Part shown: positions 6,213-14,079 of the stretch, piece after piece
How the letters are laid out: every line of letters begins with the position of its first letter
Numbering within the stretch: the first letter of the stretch is position 1
Source: an uncultured Flavobacteriales bacterium
GTDB lineage: Bacteria; Bacteroidota; Bacteroidia; Flavobacteriales; BACL11
DNA length: 21,428 bases
Direction of reading: 5' to 3'
Assembly (NCBI GenBank): GCA_913047525.1
Contig: CAJWUS010000008.1
Coordinates: forward strand, 1 to 21,428
The notes under the pieces: generated by a model
Told to the model about the DNA's origin: nothing
Database searches by the model: none
Seen by the model: only the letters and a program-made list of their open reading frames with translations
Made by a program: the position numbers and the translations under genes

Positions 6213-8035
6213 GAAAAGTTTGGATTGTTATTTTGATGATGGGTTTTTTTGTTTTGCAAGCTCAAGAACATATTTCGGTTTTGGAGAGCAATCCTTTACT
6301 GCAAACAAAACAAAAACAAATTCTAAAAATGCGAATGGCTTCTGCTGTTGCTTTGCCTTTTTTAGATGATTTTTCTTACAACTCTTATTTTCCTGATAAT
6401 TTGCTTTGGGAAGATAGTGCGGTTTTTATCAATCGATCTTATCCTATAAATCCTGTTACAATTGGAGTGGCTACTTTTGATGGATTAGATGCCAATGGAA
6501 TGGCTTATGATATTTCGGCTTCTACTCAAGCACAAAGAGCAGATTCCCTCACTTCCAGAGCCATTGATTTATCGGTAGTGGACTCTGCTTATTTGCTATT
6601 TTATTATCAATCAGAAGGTTTGGGAGATAATCCGCAAACAGAGGACTCTTTGGTGTTGGAATTTTTGACAGGAGTAGATACGGCTGGCTTTCCTGTTTGG
6701 AAACATATTTGGAGTATTCCCGGACAAACTACTCAAGAATTTCAAAGGATGGAATTCAATATTAAAGGAGCTAATTATTTGCATGCTGGCTTTCGTTTTC
6801 GTTTTAGAAATTATGCAACATTATCAGGGAATTATGACCATTGGCATATCGATTATGTGAAGGTAGATGAATATTCTGCTGGGCAAATTCCAGATTTGAA
6901 TGATGTGGCTTTTGTATATGAAAATCCGAAACTCTTAAAAAGATACAGAGAAATGCCTTTGGTACAATATCAGGAAAATACGGCTGGTGAATTAAGGGAT
7001 ACTTTGGATATTATTTTACGAAATAATAATGCCGGCCTAAGTGTAGATTATAAATATGATGTTTATGAAAATAGCAATCAAATAGAACATTATCCTTATT
7101 TAGGAAATCTTAGCTCTACAAGGAATGTGCAGGTAAATATTTATGATTCTATAGGAAATTTTTCATTTGTACAACCTCCTATTTTTTTGAGCGACACAAT
7201 CTTTAAATCAACTACAAGCGATAGTGCTACTTTCATTTTTAAAAATGTAATAAAAACATCTCCATCCGATAATAAAAATAATGATACGCTCACCCATTCT
7301 CAGAAATTCAATTCCCATTTTGCTTATGATGATGGAGTTGCAGAATTTGCTTATGGCATCAATGTACAAGGGGCAAAAATGGCCTATCAGTTTGAACTTA
7401 ACAAAGCCGATAGTTTGCGAATTATTCAAATTTACTTTGCGCCAATGCAAAATAATGTAAGCAATATCAATTTTGATTTGGTTGTTTGGGATGATAATAA
7501 TGGAGTGCCAGGAAATATTATTCATAGAGATAGTGTTTATCCGATCTATGAGGAAAGAATAAAATTTCATAATTATTATTTAAGTAAAGCTATCGGTTTA
7601 GATGGTATCTTTTATGTTGGTATCGAGCAGACCACAAATGACATGTTAAATGTAGGTTTGGATAGAAATTCCCCTTCCAATAATTATATGTTTTACAATG
7701 TTGGTGGAGGATGGAATTATTCTCAATTTCCTGGAGCTTGGATGATTCGCCCTGTACTTAGAACAACTCCTATTATTTCATCTGTAAATACTGAAATAAG
7801 CCAAAATGAGATTAAAATATTCCCAAATCCATTCTCTGATTTTACTACTATTTTGTTAAATAGTGAAGGAAAAAATACAATTCAACTTTTCGATATTAGC
7901 GGAAGGTTATTAAGTGAATTTGTAGTGAATGAAAACAGTTTCCAGTTTTTTAAAAACAATCTAAAATCTGGAGTATTTCTTTTTCAGATTCAGAATAAGA
8001 AAGGTGTTTTTCGTAAGAAATTAGTTATTCAGTAA
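6209..8035 (+). CDS. T9SS-exported protein of unknown function with type A sorting domain
   Basis: A 608-residue secreted protein. A signal peptide spans residues 1 to about 18 (MRKVWIVILMMGFFVLQAQ). The C-terminal type A T9SS sorting domain covers about 533-608 (FPNPFSD, then IQLFDISGRLL, then SGVFLFQIQNKKG and KKLVIQ), so it should cross the outer membrane through the type IX system. The middle is beta-rich. Residues around 200-230 (FRFRNYATLSGNYDHWHIDYVKV) look like a galactose-binding or MAM-like fold edge. Residues about 370-520 (AYDDGVAEFAYG, then FDLVVWDDNNGVPG, then AWMIRPVL) resemble a module I associate with other T9SS cargo. No catalytic motif is evident. The start overlaps the PASTA stop by 4 bases and the stop overlaps the rluD start by 1. 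I do not recognise a specific function. Confidence 0.85.
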   Translation: MRKVWIVILMMGFFVLQAQEHISVLESNPLLQTKQKQILKMRMASAVALPFLDDFSYNSYFPDNLLWEDSAVFINRSYPINPVTIGVATFDGLDANGMAYDISASTQAQRADSLTSRAIDLSVVDSAYLLFYYQSEGLGDNPQTEDSLVLEFLTGVDTAGFPVWKHIWSIPGQTTQEFQRMEFNIKGANYLHAGFRFRFRNYATLSGNYDHWHIDYVKVDEYSAGQIPDLNDVAFVYENPKLLKRYREMPLVQYQENTAGELRDTLDIILRNNNAGLSVDYKYDVYENSNQIEHYPYLGNLSSTRNVQVNIYDSIGNFSFVQPPIFLSDTIFKSTTSDSATFIFKNVIKTSPSDNKNNDTLTHSQKFNSHFAYDDGVAEFAYGINVQGAKMAYQFELNKADSLRIIQIYFAPMQNNVSNINFDLVVWDDNNGVPGNIIHRDSVYPIYEERIKFHNYYLSKAIGLDGIFYVGIEQTTNDMLNVGLDRNSPSNNYMFYNVGGGWNYSQFPGAWMIRPVLRTTPIISSVNTEISQNEIKIFPNPFSDFTTILLNSEGKNTIQLFDISGRLLSEFVVNENSFQFFKNNLKSGVFLFQIQNKKGVFRKKLVIQ

Positions 8036-9048
8036 TGGAGGAAAAAGACAAACTTTTCGAGCACTATAAATTTATAGCTGACAAAGGGCAATCTCCTTTG
8101 CGAGTAGATAAATTCCTGATAAATTTTATTGAACACGCCACACGAACCAAAATTCAAAAAGCCGCATCAGAGGGAAATATTAAGGTAAATGGCAATGTGG
8201 TGAAATCCAATTATAAAGTAAAAGCTGGAGATGTAGTAACAGTAGAATATTCTTCTCCTAAAAAGAAATTTGAGTTAATTCCTGAAGATGTTCCATTAAA
8301 CATTGTATATGAAGATGATGATTTCCTTATTGTAAATAAGGATGCTGGAATGGTGGTACATCCAGGTTTTGGTAATTATTCTGGCACTTTGGTAAATGCT
8401 TTGGCTTTTCATTTCAAGAATTTACCAAATATGGGGGATGAAGATCGTCCTGGTTTAGTGCATAGAATTGATAAAAATACTTCTGGAATTTTGGTGATTG
8501 CTAAAACAGAGAAAAGCATAACTATTTTAGCGAAAAAATTTGCTGACAGAGAACTCAATAGAAAATATATAGCCCTTGTATGGGGAGATGTAAAAGAAGA
8601 TAGAGGTACTATTACAGGGCATATAGGTAGAAGTTTAAAAAACAGAAAAGTAATGACTGTTTTCACAGAAGGAGATTTTGGAAAACATGCGGTAACGCAC
8701 TATAAAGTTTTAGAGCGTTTTGGCTATACTACTTTGGTGGAGTGCAAATTAGAAACAGGAAGAACTCATCAGATAAGAGTGCATTTCAAACAGCTTGGAC
8801 ATCCGCTATTTAATGATGAAGAGTATGGCGGAAATCAAATTTTAAAAGGAACTACCTTTACCAAATATAAACAATTTGTCCTTAATTGTTTCAAAATTTG
8901 CCAAAGGCAAGCACTACATGCAAAATCGCTTGGATTTGCTCATCCTGCAACTGGCAAAGAAGTAAATTTTGATTCCGAATTAGCAGAAGATATGCAACTG
9001 CTAATTGAAAAGTGGAGGGGATATGCTAAGCATCAGAAAGAAGATTAG
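8035..9048 (+). CDS. rluD: RluA/RluD-family 23S rRNA pseudouridine synthase
   Basis: A 337-residue cytoplasmic enzyme. An N-terminal S4 RNA-binding domain (about 20-80: RVDKFLINFIEHATRTKIQ, VNGNVVKSNYKVKAGD) precedes the catalytic domain. The catalytic aspartate is Asp146 in VHRIDKNTSG, the RluA-family motif (Ile replaces the usual Leu). A later GRTHQIRVHF segment helps shape the active site. RluD-type members convert uridines in helix 69 of 23S rRNA to pseudouridine and aid large-subunit assembly. The family also has RluC and RluA members; the S4 domain and length favour RluD. Its ATG shares the last base of the preceding stop (TAATG). Its stop overlaps the stop of the convergent mqnE by 4 bases, leaving no room for a separate terminator. 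Confidence 0.9.
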   Translation: MEEKDKLFEHYKFIADKGQSPLRVDKFLINFIEHATRTKIQKAASEGNIKVNGNVVKSNYKVKAGDVVTVEYSSPKKKFELIPEDVPLNIVYEDDDFLIVNKDAGMVVHPGFGNYSGTLVNALAFHFKNLPNMGDEDRPGLVHRIDKNTSGILVIAKTEKSITILAKKFADRELNRKYIALVWGDVKEDRGTITGHIGRSLKNRKVMTVFTEGDFGKHAVTHYKVLERFGYTTLVECKLETGRTHQIRVHFKQLGHPLFNDEEYGGNQILKGTTFTKYKQFVLNCFKICQRQALHAKSLGFAHPATGKEVNFDSELAEDMQLLIEKWRGYAKHQKED

Positions 9049-10163
9049 ACATAATCTTTCATAGTATTATAAAGCGTATCTCTTTCAATAGGATGGCGTT
9101 TTACTTGTTTAATTAAAGCTACAATTTCCTTAGTGGTCATTTTTGGGTTTTGGTCCTTTGCACCAGCCATGGAATAAATTTTGGTGGTATCATCAATAGT
9201 GCCATCAATATCGTTTACGCCAAAAGCTAAAAGAGTTTGAGCCGATTCTTTCCCGATCATGGGCCAATATGCTTTGATGTGTTTGAAGTTATCCAAATAA
9301 ATTCTGGCGATTGCATACATTCGCATATCCGTAATAGTAGAAGTTTCCTCAATATGCGACATTTGGTTGTTTTTATTTCTAAATTTAAGAGGGATAAAAG
9401 CGTTAAATTTACCCGTTTTATCTTGCAAATTTCTTAATCTACTCATGTGGTCAATGATGTGCTTGGGTTTTTCAATATGGCCATAAAGTATGGTAGCGTT
9501 GGATGACATACCCAAACTATGTGCCACTTCATGGATTTCAAGCCACGCATTTGTGCTGCATTTATCTTCACAAATTTCATTTCGCACTTTTTCATCAAAT
9601 ATTTCTCCACCTCCACCAGGCAAACTGCCTTGCCCTGCATTTTTCAATATTTCCAAACCCTCTTTATAGCTTACTTTTGCTTTTCTGCAAATGTATTCCA
9701 ACTCCACAGCAGTAAATGCCTTAATATGAATATTGGGTCTTAGTTTTTTTATTTCTTTTATCAGATTTGCAAAAAAATCCAATCCCATTTTAGGATGCAC
9801 CCCACCTACAATGTGCACTTCTGTAATATCTTTTGGCGCATTTTTTAGGATATCAAGCATCTGTTTTTCAGAGTATTCCCATGCTTCTTCTTTTTTGCTT
9901 AACAAACGAGAATAGGAGCAGAATTTGCAATCAAAAACACAAATATTGGTTGGCTCAATATGGATATTTTTATTGAAATAAGTATTATTGCCGTGCAGTC
10001 GTTCTCTTATTTGGTTAGCTAAAGTTCCAAGCAAAGAAACAGAGCCGTTTTCAAAAAGAAAAAGTGCTTCTTTATCAGAAATTCTTTTTTTATTTTCTAT
10101 TTTTTCTACAATACTTACTAAATTCTTAGGAAGTAATTCTGCCGTGATACAGGAGGTCTTCAT
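9045..10163 (-). CDS. mqnE: Aminofutalosine synthase (radical SAM), menaquinone biosynthesis
   Basis: A 372-residue radical S-adenosylmethionine enzyme with the [4Fe-4S] motif CVFDCKFC (Cys75, Cys79, Cys82). Further marks are VGGVHPKMGLDF (SAM site), LPGGGGEIFD, and the C-terminal KAYWPMIGKESAQ and DGTIDDTTKIYSMAG segments typical of MqnE. MqnE joins 3-[(1-carboxyvinyl)oxy]benzoate to SAM to give aminofutalosine in the futalosine route to menaquinone. The relative MqnC usually has SIPGGGAEIL and lacks the DGTIDDT pattern, so MqnE is preferred; CofH is more distant. It is the last gene of a minus-strand run, and its ATG shares a base with the stop of an M43 peptidase gene (TAATG). No other menaquinone gene is in view. 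LPGGGGEIF has Gly where most relatives have Ala. Confidence 0.9.
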   Translation of the reverse strand: MKTSCITAELLPKNLVSIVEKIENKKRISDKEALFLFENGSVSLLGTLANQIRERLHGNNTYFNKNIHIEPTNICVFDCKFCSYSRLLSKKEEAWEYSEKQMLDILKNAPKDITEVHIVGGVHPKMGLDFFANLIKEIKKLRPNIHIKAFTAVELEYICRKAKVSYKEGLEILKNAGQGSLPGGGGEIFDEKVRNEICEDKCSTNAWLEIHEVAHSLGMSSNATILYGHIEKPKHIIDHMSRLRNLQDKTGKFNAFIPLKFRNKNNQMSHIEETSTITDMRMYAIARIYLDNFKHIKAYWPMIGKESAQTLLAFGVNDIDGTIDDTTKIYSMAGAKDQNPKMTTKEIVALIKQVKRHPIERDTLYNTMKDYV

Positions 10164-11533
10164 TATTCAGATAAAAGGATTTTTTTGGTACTTCTTCCTT
10201 TGTCCGTATCAATAATAGCAAAATAAATTCCTTTAGGTAAAGAGGATAAATTAAGAGAGAAAATATCATTTTGAATATTTTCAGCTTTAACAACTTGTTC
10301 TCCTAAAACATTCTGAATTATAATAGAATTTATTTTAATATTCATAGCAAATTTAAAATTAATTATCCCATTTGTAGGATTAGGATATATGCTTATCAAA
10401 TTTTCATGTAGCATATCATTTATTCCAGAAATCATGCAGCCATTAGATGTTTTCAGTGCTTCTCTTCCTCCTTGCCCGGTGGATGCGTTCATGGTGTAAT
10501 CCATCACATTTATTTGCTTATGAGAAAACATCCAAGTAGTAAAGGCGTACGACATATAATTTTCATCCATATCTAACACGTCAGAAGTAAAGGAATTTGA
10601 GAATTGAGAGTCATCACAAGTATTATTATTAGTGCCAGAATTTACATTTCCCCAATAAATATCTTTTTGTGCAGGCGTATCATCCACATATCCTCCTGAT
10701 GAAGAGTTGTCATTATCGCAACAAATCGTATTTCCTTGTGCATCTGTTTGCTCGCAAAAGGTGTGTTTTAGTCCTAAATAATGACCAATTTCGTGTGTTG
10801 GGGTTCTGCCATCATTTTGTGAAGTAGAGGCCGCATTTCCTACTGTGCCAAAATAAGCGTAATCTACTACAAGCCCATCTTTCCATGCCGTCCAAGCTTG
10901 CGATTGCTGTCCTGGTAAATAGGCATAACCAAGGGTTTGTCCTCCCTGTGAATTGGTTAAATTACAAACCCAAACATTCAAATATTTCAGCGCATTCCAT
11001 CCATCTTTTCCGCCAGTTGCTGTTCTTTTCATGGCATTGGAATCTGTATTATCATCTGCATCAAAAGATGTTTTTGAAGTGGATGTTCTTGTTACTCCTG
11101 TTGTTGCATTTCCATTTTCATCTGTTGTTGCTAAGCAGAATTCTAATTCGCAATCTCCCGAATAGCTTGTAAAAGTATTTCTTGGAGGACTAGGAAATTC
11201 TGGATTCATCTTTCTATAATCTTCATTCAATATTCTAATTGCATCATCAATTTGTATTTGCGGAATATTGGTTCCAATTCCTAAATTATGAGATTGCTTA
11301 TGTACTACATGCACCACAACAGGAATAGTGATAACTGTATTTTCAGAATTTGAATTATTTTTCAACCACTCTTCTAATCCATTAAAATAACTCTCTACTA
11401 TGTTCTTATATTGAGGATTTGTCTGCATTTCATACTCCATAAGATGGGAAGTTGCACATTTTTTAATATTTCTTTCTTGTGCTTTTGTAAAAAATGCTAT
11501 CATTAGCAATCCTATTATTATTGATTTTTTCAT
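10163..11533 (-). CDS. Secreted M43-family zinc metallopeptidase with T9SS sorting domain (second of tandem pair)
   Basis: A 456-residue pre-pro-enzyme. The signal peptide is about residues 1-18 (MKKSIIIGLLMIAFFTKAQ). A propeptide region includes the conserved TVITIPVVVHVVH (67-78). The metzincin zinc site HEIGHYLGLKH is at 247-257 (three His ligands plus catalytic Glu248), and the likely Met-turn is MSY at 327-329. Numerous cysteines between 190 and 306 suggest disulfides. A type A T9SS sorting domain closes the protein (about 376-456: IYPNPTNGIINF, IIIQNVLGEQV, LPKGIYFAI, TKKILLSE). Pappalysin/MEP-type M43 enzymes cleave extracellular proteins or peptides, so nutrient acquisition is plausible. 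It starts one base after the stop of its larger paralogue (TAAGATG) and overlaps mqnE. Substrate is unknown. Confidence 0.92.
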   Translation of the reverse strand: MKKSIIIGLLMIAFFTKAQERNIKKCATSHLMEYEMQTNPQYKNIVESYFNGLEEWLKNNSNSENTVITIPVVVHVVHKQSHNLGIGTNIPQIQIDDAIRILNEDYRKMNPEFPSPPRNTFTSYSGDCELEFCLATTDENGNATTGVTRTSTSKTSFDADDNTDSNAMKRTATGGKDGWNALKYLNVWVCNLTNSQGGQTLGYAYLPGQQSQAWTAWKDGLVVDYAYFGTVGNAASTSQNDGRTPTHEIGHYLGLKHTFCEQTDAQGNTICCDNDNSSSGGYVDDTPAQKDIYWGNVNSGTNNNTCDDSQFSNSFTSDVLDMDENYMSYAFTTWMFSHKQINVMDYTMNASTGQGGREALKTSNGCMISGINDMLHENLISIYPNPTNGIINFKFAMNIKINSIIIQNVLGEQVVKAENIQNDIFSLNLSSLPKGIYFAIIDTDKGRSTKKILLSE

Positions 11534-11534
11534 C

Positions 11535-13397
11535 TTAATTTTGAATAATTAATTTTTTAGTTATACGAGAGTTCTTAGTTGTAATGTTCAAATAATATAC
11601 TCCATTTTTCTGGTTACTTAGGTCAATTTTTGTAGTTTCAAAAATTTCTTGTTTTAAAACCAATTTTCCTAGGGGATTAAAAATTTTTGCATAATTAGAA
11701 ATATTTTTTGAGTATTGAGGGTAATAGACATAAAATATTCCATTTGTAGGATTTGGGAAAATTTCTAATATATTTCCTGGAATTTGAATATTACTTAAAG
11801 CAGAAATACAAAAAGTAGCAGTGTCAGAAAAAGTAAAAGGGGCACTACTTGCTAAAATACTATTATCTATTTCCTTTTTAATAGAAAACATTCCATTTCC
11901 ATAATTGCAACAGAAACCATCACCATAAGTATCTGAGATTACAAAATAATAACAACCATCTTGCAAACAGTATTCAAGTTGATAAAGGCTGTTGCTCGAA
12001 AGAGAGTCACCCTGATCAATTAAAGTATAATTAGCGTCAAAGAGTTGCCAAGAAGTTTCCTGTCCGTAATTGTCCGTAACTAATTTCAAATTTATTTTAT
12101 TTCCGTATTGAGTAGAGAAAGAGGTGGTCTTTGTATCGTTTTGCAAATTAATGTCGGTAGAATTATTCGGATTTAAAGTATTTGCACTAAAAGTGTGTTG
12201 CGTGCCACTTGCAGGAATTCCAGCTAAATAAATTGTATCCGTTTCATTTTGGGCAAGGGCTCCATTCCATACTTGAAATTGCTCACTTCCGCCATCCACA
12301 GAATATTTTATAGTGGCCACAAAAAGAGTGTCCGTGCTATAATTCTTAATCACTACTTTTGGGTAAACAGGGCTTGCACATTCTACCAATTGCGTATTTG
12401 GATTAATTATTGCTATTATTCCAGCATCTGCATTTGGAATAGTAAATGGCTGACAACCCAATGAAGAAATCAAGCCAAATCTATAAGTATTGATAGCAGC
12501 CATAGCTCTTGTTTTTTGTCCTTGGGTAAAAATATTCATACAAGCATCATCAGAATAGTCCATAAAATTCATAAACATATCTCCATTATTTGTGCAAGAT
12601 GTTTGAGGATGGATTTTACAACCATAATTTGCTTGCTCTTGCTCAGGGGTGTCCGAAACGAAATCATCCCCACAACTATTGTCGCCCCAAACATGTAATA
12701 AACTCAGCCAATGCCCTACTTCATGGGTTGTAGTTCGCCCTTTATGATAAGGTTGGTTAACTGTTCCTATTGTGCCAAATCTTTCATAATCAATGACAAT
12801 GCCATCTGTTTGGCTGTTCCCGCCAGAGGGAAATTGTGCCCATCCCATCACATTTCCGGCAATATCACACACCCAAATATTCAAATATCTATTGGTGTTC
12901 CACGCATTACTTCCTCCCATTTGGGTAAAGAAAATACTATCGCTATATAAAGGGATTTCAGGAAGATTAGTTTGTTTTCGGACTATACCATTGGCAGGAA
13001 CTCCTAAATACCTTTTTGCCAGACAAAATTCGATTTGCATATCAGCAGCAAAGGGCAGAAAATCGAAAGGCGTATTGCTTGCATCTTGATTTAATCTTCT
13101 AAAATCTTCATTAAGCACATCAATTTGTGTTTGAATTTGAGCATCTGAAATATTCTCGGCATTGTTTTTGTAAACTACGTGCACCACCACCGGAATGGTA
13201 ATGGCAGATGCTTTTACACTGGGATTATCTTTTATCCATTTTTGTATTTGAAGTTCTAAATCAGATTGGTTTATGATACTTTCAGGATGTTGTGTCTTAA
13301 AAAAGTCTAAACGATTTTGGGTTCCACAATTTCTTCCTTGCTGTGAGAAAGCGACAAAACTCCAAAAAGTAAAAATATAAATTAAAAGATTTTTCAT
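11535..13397 (-). CDS. Secreted M43-family zinc metallopeptidase with adhesion-like modules and T9SS sorting domain (first of tandem pair)
   Basis: A 620-residue modular exported protease. Signal peptide 1 to about 19; prodomain strand AITIPVVVHVVYK (65-77); zinc site HEVGHWLSLLH (225-235), where Ser replaces the Gly of the usual HExxHxxGxxH; Met-turn NFMDYS with Met279. A CARDB-like beta domain follows at about 322-430. Next is a Cys-rich module at about 435-510 (LVTDNYGQETSW, SDTYGDGFCCNYGNG) of a sort that occurs in other T9SS cargo. The type A sorting domain covers about 540-620 (IFPNPTNGIF, IFNPLGKLV, KKLIIQN). A TTG in frame at 13418 would add 7 residues, but it lies inside the -7 promoter element and would spoil the signal peptide, so I chose the ATG at 13397. 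It leads the operon with the smaller paralogue and mqnE. Confidence 0.92.
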   Translation of the reverse strand: MKNLLIYIFTFWSFVAFSQQGRNCGTQNRLDFFKTQHPESIINQSDLELQIQKWIKDNPSVKASAITIPVVVHVVYKNNAENISDAQIQTQIDVLNEDFRRLNQDASNTPFDFLPFAADMQIEFCLAKRYLGVPANGIVRKQTNLPEIPLYSDSIFFTQMGGSNAWNTNRYLNIWVCDIAGNVMGWAQFPSGGNSQTDGIVIDYERFGTIGTVNQPYHKGRTTTHEVGHWLSLLHVWGDNSCGDDFVSDTPEQEQANYGCKIHPQTSCTNNGDMFMNFMDYSDDACMNIFTQGQKTRAMAAINTYRFGLISSLGCQPFTIPNADAGIIAIINPNTQLVECASPVYPKVVIKNYSTDTLFVATIKYSVDGGSEQFQVWNGALAQNETDTIYLAGIPASGTQHTFSANTLNPNNSTDINLQNDTKTTSFSTQYGNKINLKLVTDNYGQETSWQLFDANYTLIDQGDSLSSNSLYQLEYCLQDGCYYFVISDTYGDGFCCNYGNGMFSIKKEIDNSILASSAPFTFSDTATFCISALSNIQIPGNILEIFPNPTNGIFYVYYPQYSKNISNYAKIFNPLGKLVLKQEIFETTKIDLSNQKNGVYYLNITTKNSRITKKLIIQN

Positions 13398-13415
13398 TAC
13401 TAAAATTAAAGAATG

Positions 13416-13423
13416 CAAATTTA
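13416..13423 (-). promoter_or_regulatory. -7 element of the M43/M43/mqnE operon promoter
   Basis: The minus strand reads TAAATTTG, an exact TAnnTTTG match, 18 bases before the ATG at 13397. No TTG is seen at the expected -33 distance. This element overlaps the alternative TTG start, which argues against that start. Confidence 0.5.
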
Positions 13424-13451
13424 CGCCTTTATTTAAAAATGCTTAGTCTAA

Positions 13452-13484
13452 TTGAAGTAGATATCTAATAAAACTCTATTTTCG
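13452..13484 (+). promoter_or_regulatory. Candidate rdgB promoter
   Basis: TTG (13452-13454), a 22-base spacer and TATTTTCG (13477-13484, one mismatch to TAnnTTTG) end 19 bases before the rdgB ATG. The spacing is within the Flavobacterium range. Together with the opposite-facing M43 element, it accounts for the 13398-13503 intergenic region, in which I see no other structure. Confidence 0.4.
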
Positions 13485-13503
13485 GCCTAAAATTTTATGC
13501 TGT

Positions 13504-14079
13504 ATGAAAATTGTTTTTGCTACCAACAATCATAACAAAATAGCTGAAATCAAGGATTTGCTTCCCTGTGAAATTCAAATTTTGAGTTTGAAAGAGATTA
13601 ATTGTAATGATGAGCTTCCAGAAACGCAAAATACTTTGGAAGGAAATGCCGTGCAAAAAGCAGAATTTGTTTTTACAAATTACGGTTATAACTGCTTTGC
13701 TGATGATACTGGCTTGGAGGTTAAGGCTTTAAATAATGAGCCGGGCATTTATTCAGCTCGCTATGCTGGGGAACTATGTAGTCCGGAAGACAATATGCAC
13801 AAAGCCCTTCAAAAGCTAGAGGGAGAAAACAATAGAGAAGCAAAATTCCGGACAGTAATAGCCCTTATTATAGATGGAAAAACATTACTATTTGAGGGAA
13901 AATGCAATGGAGAAATTACAAAAGAAAAAGCGGGCGAAAAGGGTTTTGGTTACGATCCTATTTTTAGACCATTAGGTCATAAAAAGACTTTTGCTGAAAT
14001 GACAAAACAAGAAAAAGGTGCAATTAGCCACAGAGGAATTGCTACAAGAAAATTAGTTGAATTTTTGCAAAGGGTTTAG
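13504..14079 (+). CDS. rdgB: RdgB/HAM1 non-canonical purine NTP pyrophosphatase
   Basis: A 191-residue cytoplasmic enzyme that hydrolyses ITP, dITP and XTP to monophosphates, keeping deaminated purines out of DNA and RNA. The whole family pattern is present: KIVFATNNHNKIAEIKDLL at the N-terminus (nucleotide-binding SxNxxK-like loop, here TNNHNK), FADDTGLEV with the catalytic Asp pair at 67-68, PGIYSARYAG (80-89), EKGFGYDPIFRP in the C-terminal half and ISHRGIATRKL at the end. The length is typical. It stands alone on the plus strand, diverging from the M43 operon. Its TAG stop overlaps the stop of the convergent DUF4197 gene by 4 bases. Confidence 0.95.
   Translation: MKIVFATNNHNKIAEIKDLLPCEIQILSLKEINCNDELPETQNTLEGNAVQKAEFVFTNYGYNCFADDTGLEVKALNNEPGIYSARYAGELCSPEDNMHKALQKLEGENNREAKFRTVIALIIDGKTLLFEGKCNGEITKEKAGEKGFGYDPIFRPLGHKKTFAEMTKQEKGAISHRGIATRKLVEFLQRV

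Noticed and set aside
7208..7570. Minus-strand 120-codon frame inside the T9SS protein gene
   Set aside because: It is antisense to a gene with a clear signal peptide and sorting domain and has no recognisable features.
9443..9915. Several overlapping open frames opposite or beside mqnE
   Set aside because: They are shadows of the mqnE coding sequence with no domain, signal or promoter of their own.
10885..11172. Plus-strand open frames opposite the second M43 peptidase
   Set aside because: The translations are low-complexity antisense products (runs of Leu, His and Phe) of a well-supported gene.
13398..13418. TTG start adding 7 residues to the first M43 peptidase
   Set aside because: It falls within the -7 promoter element and would place polar residues before a normal signal peptide.
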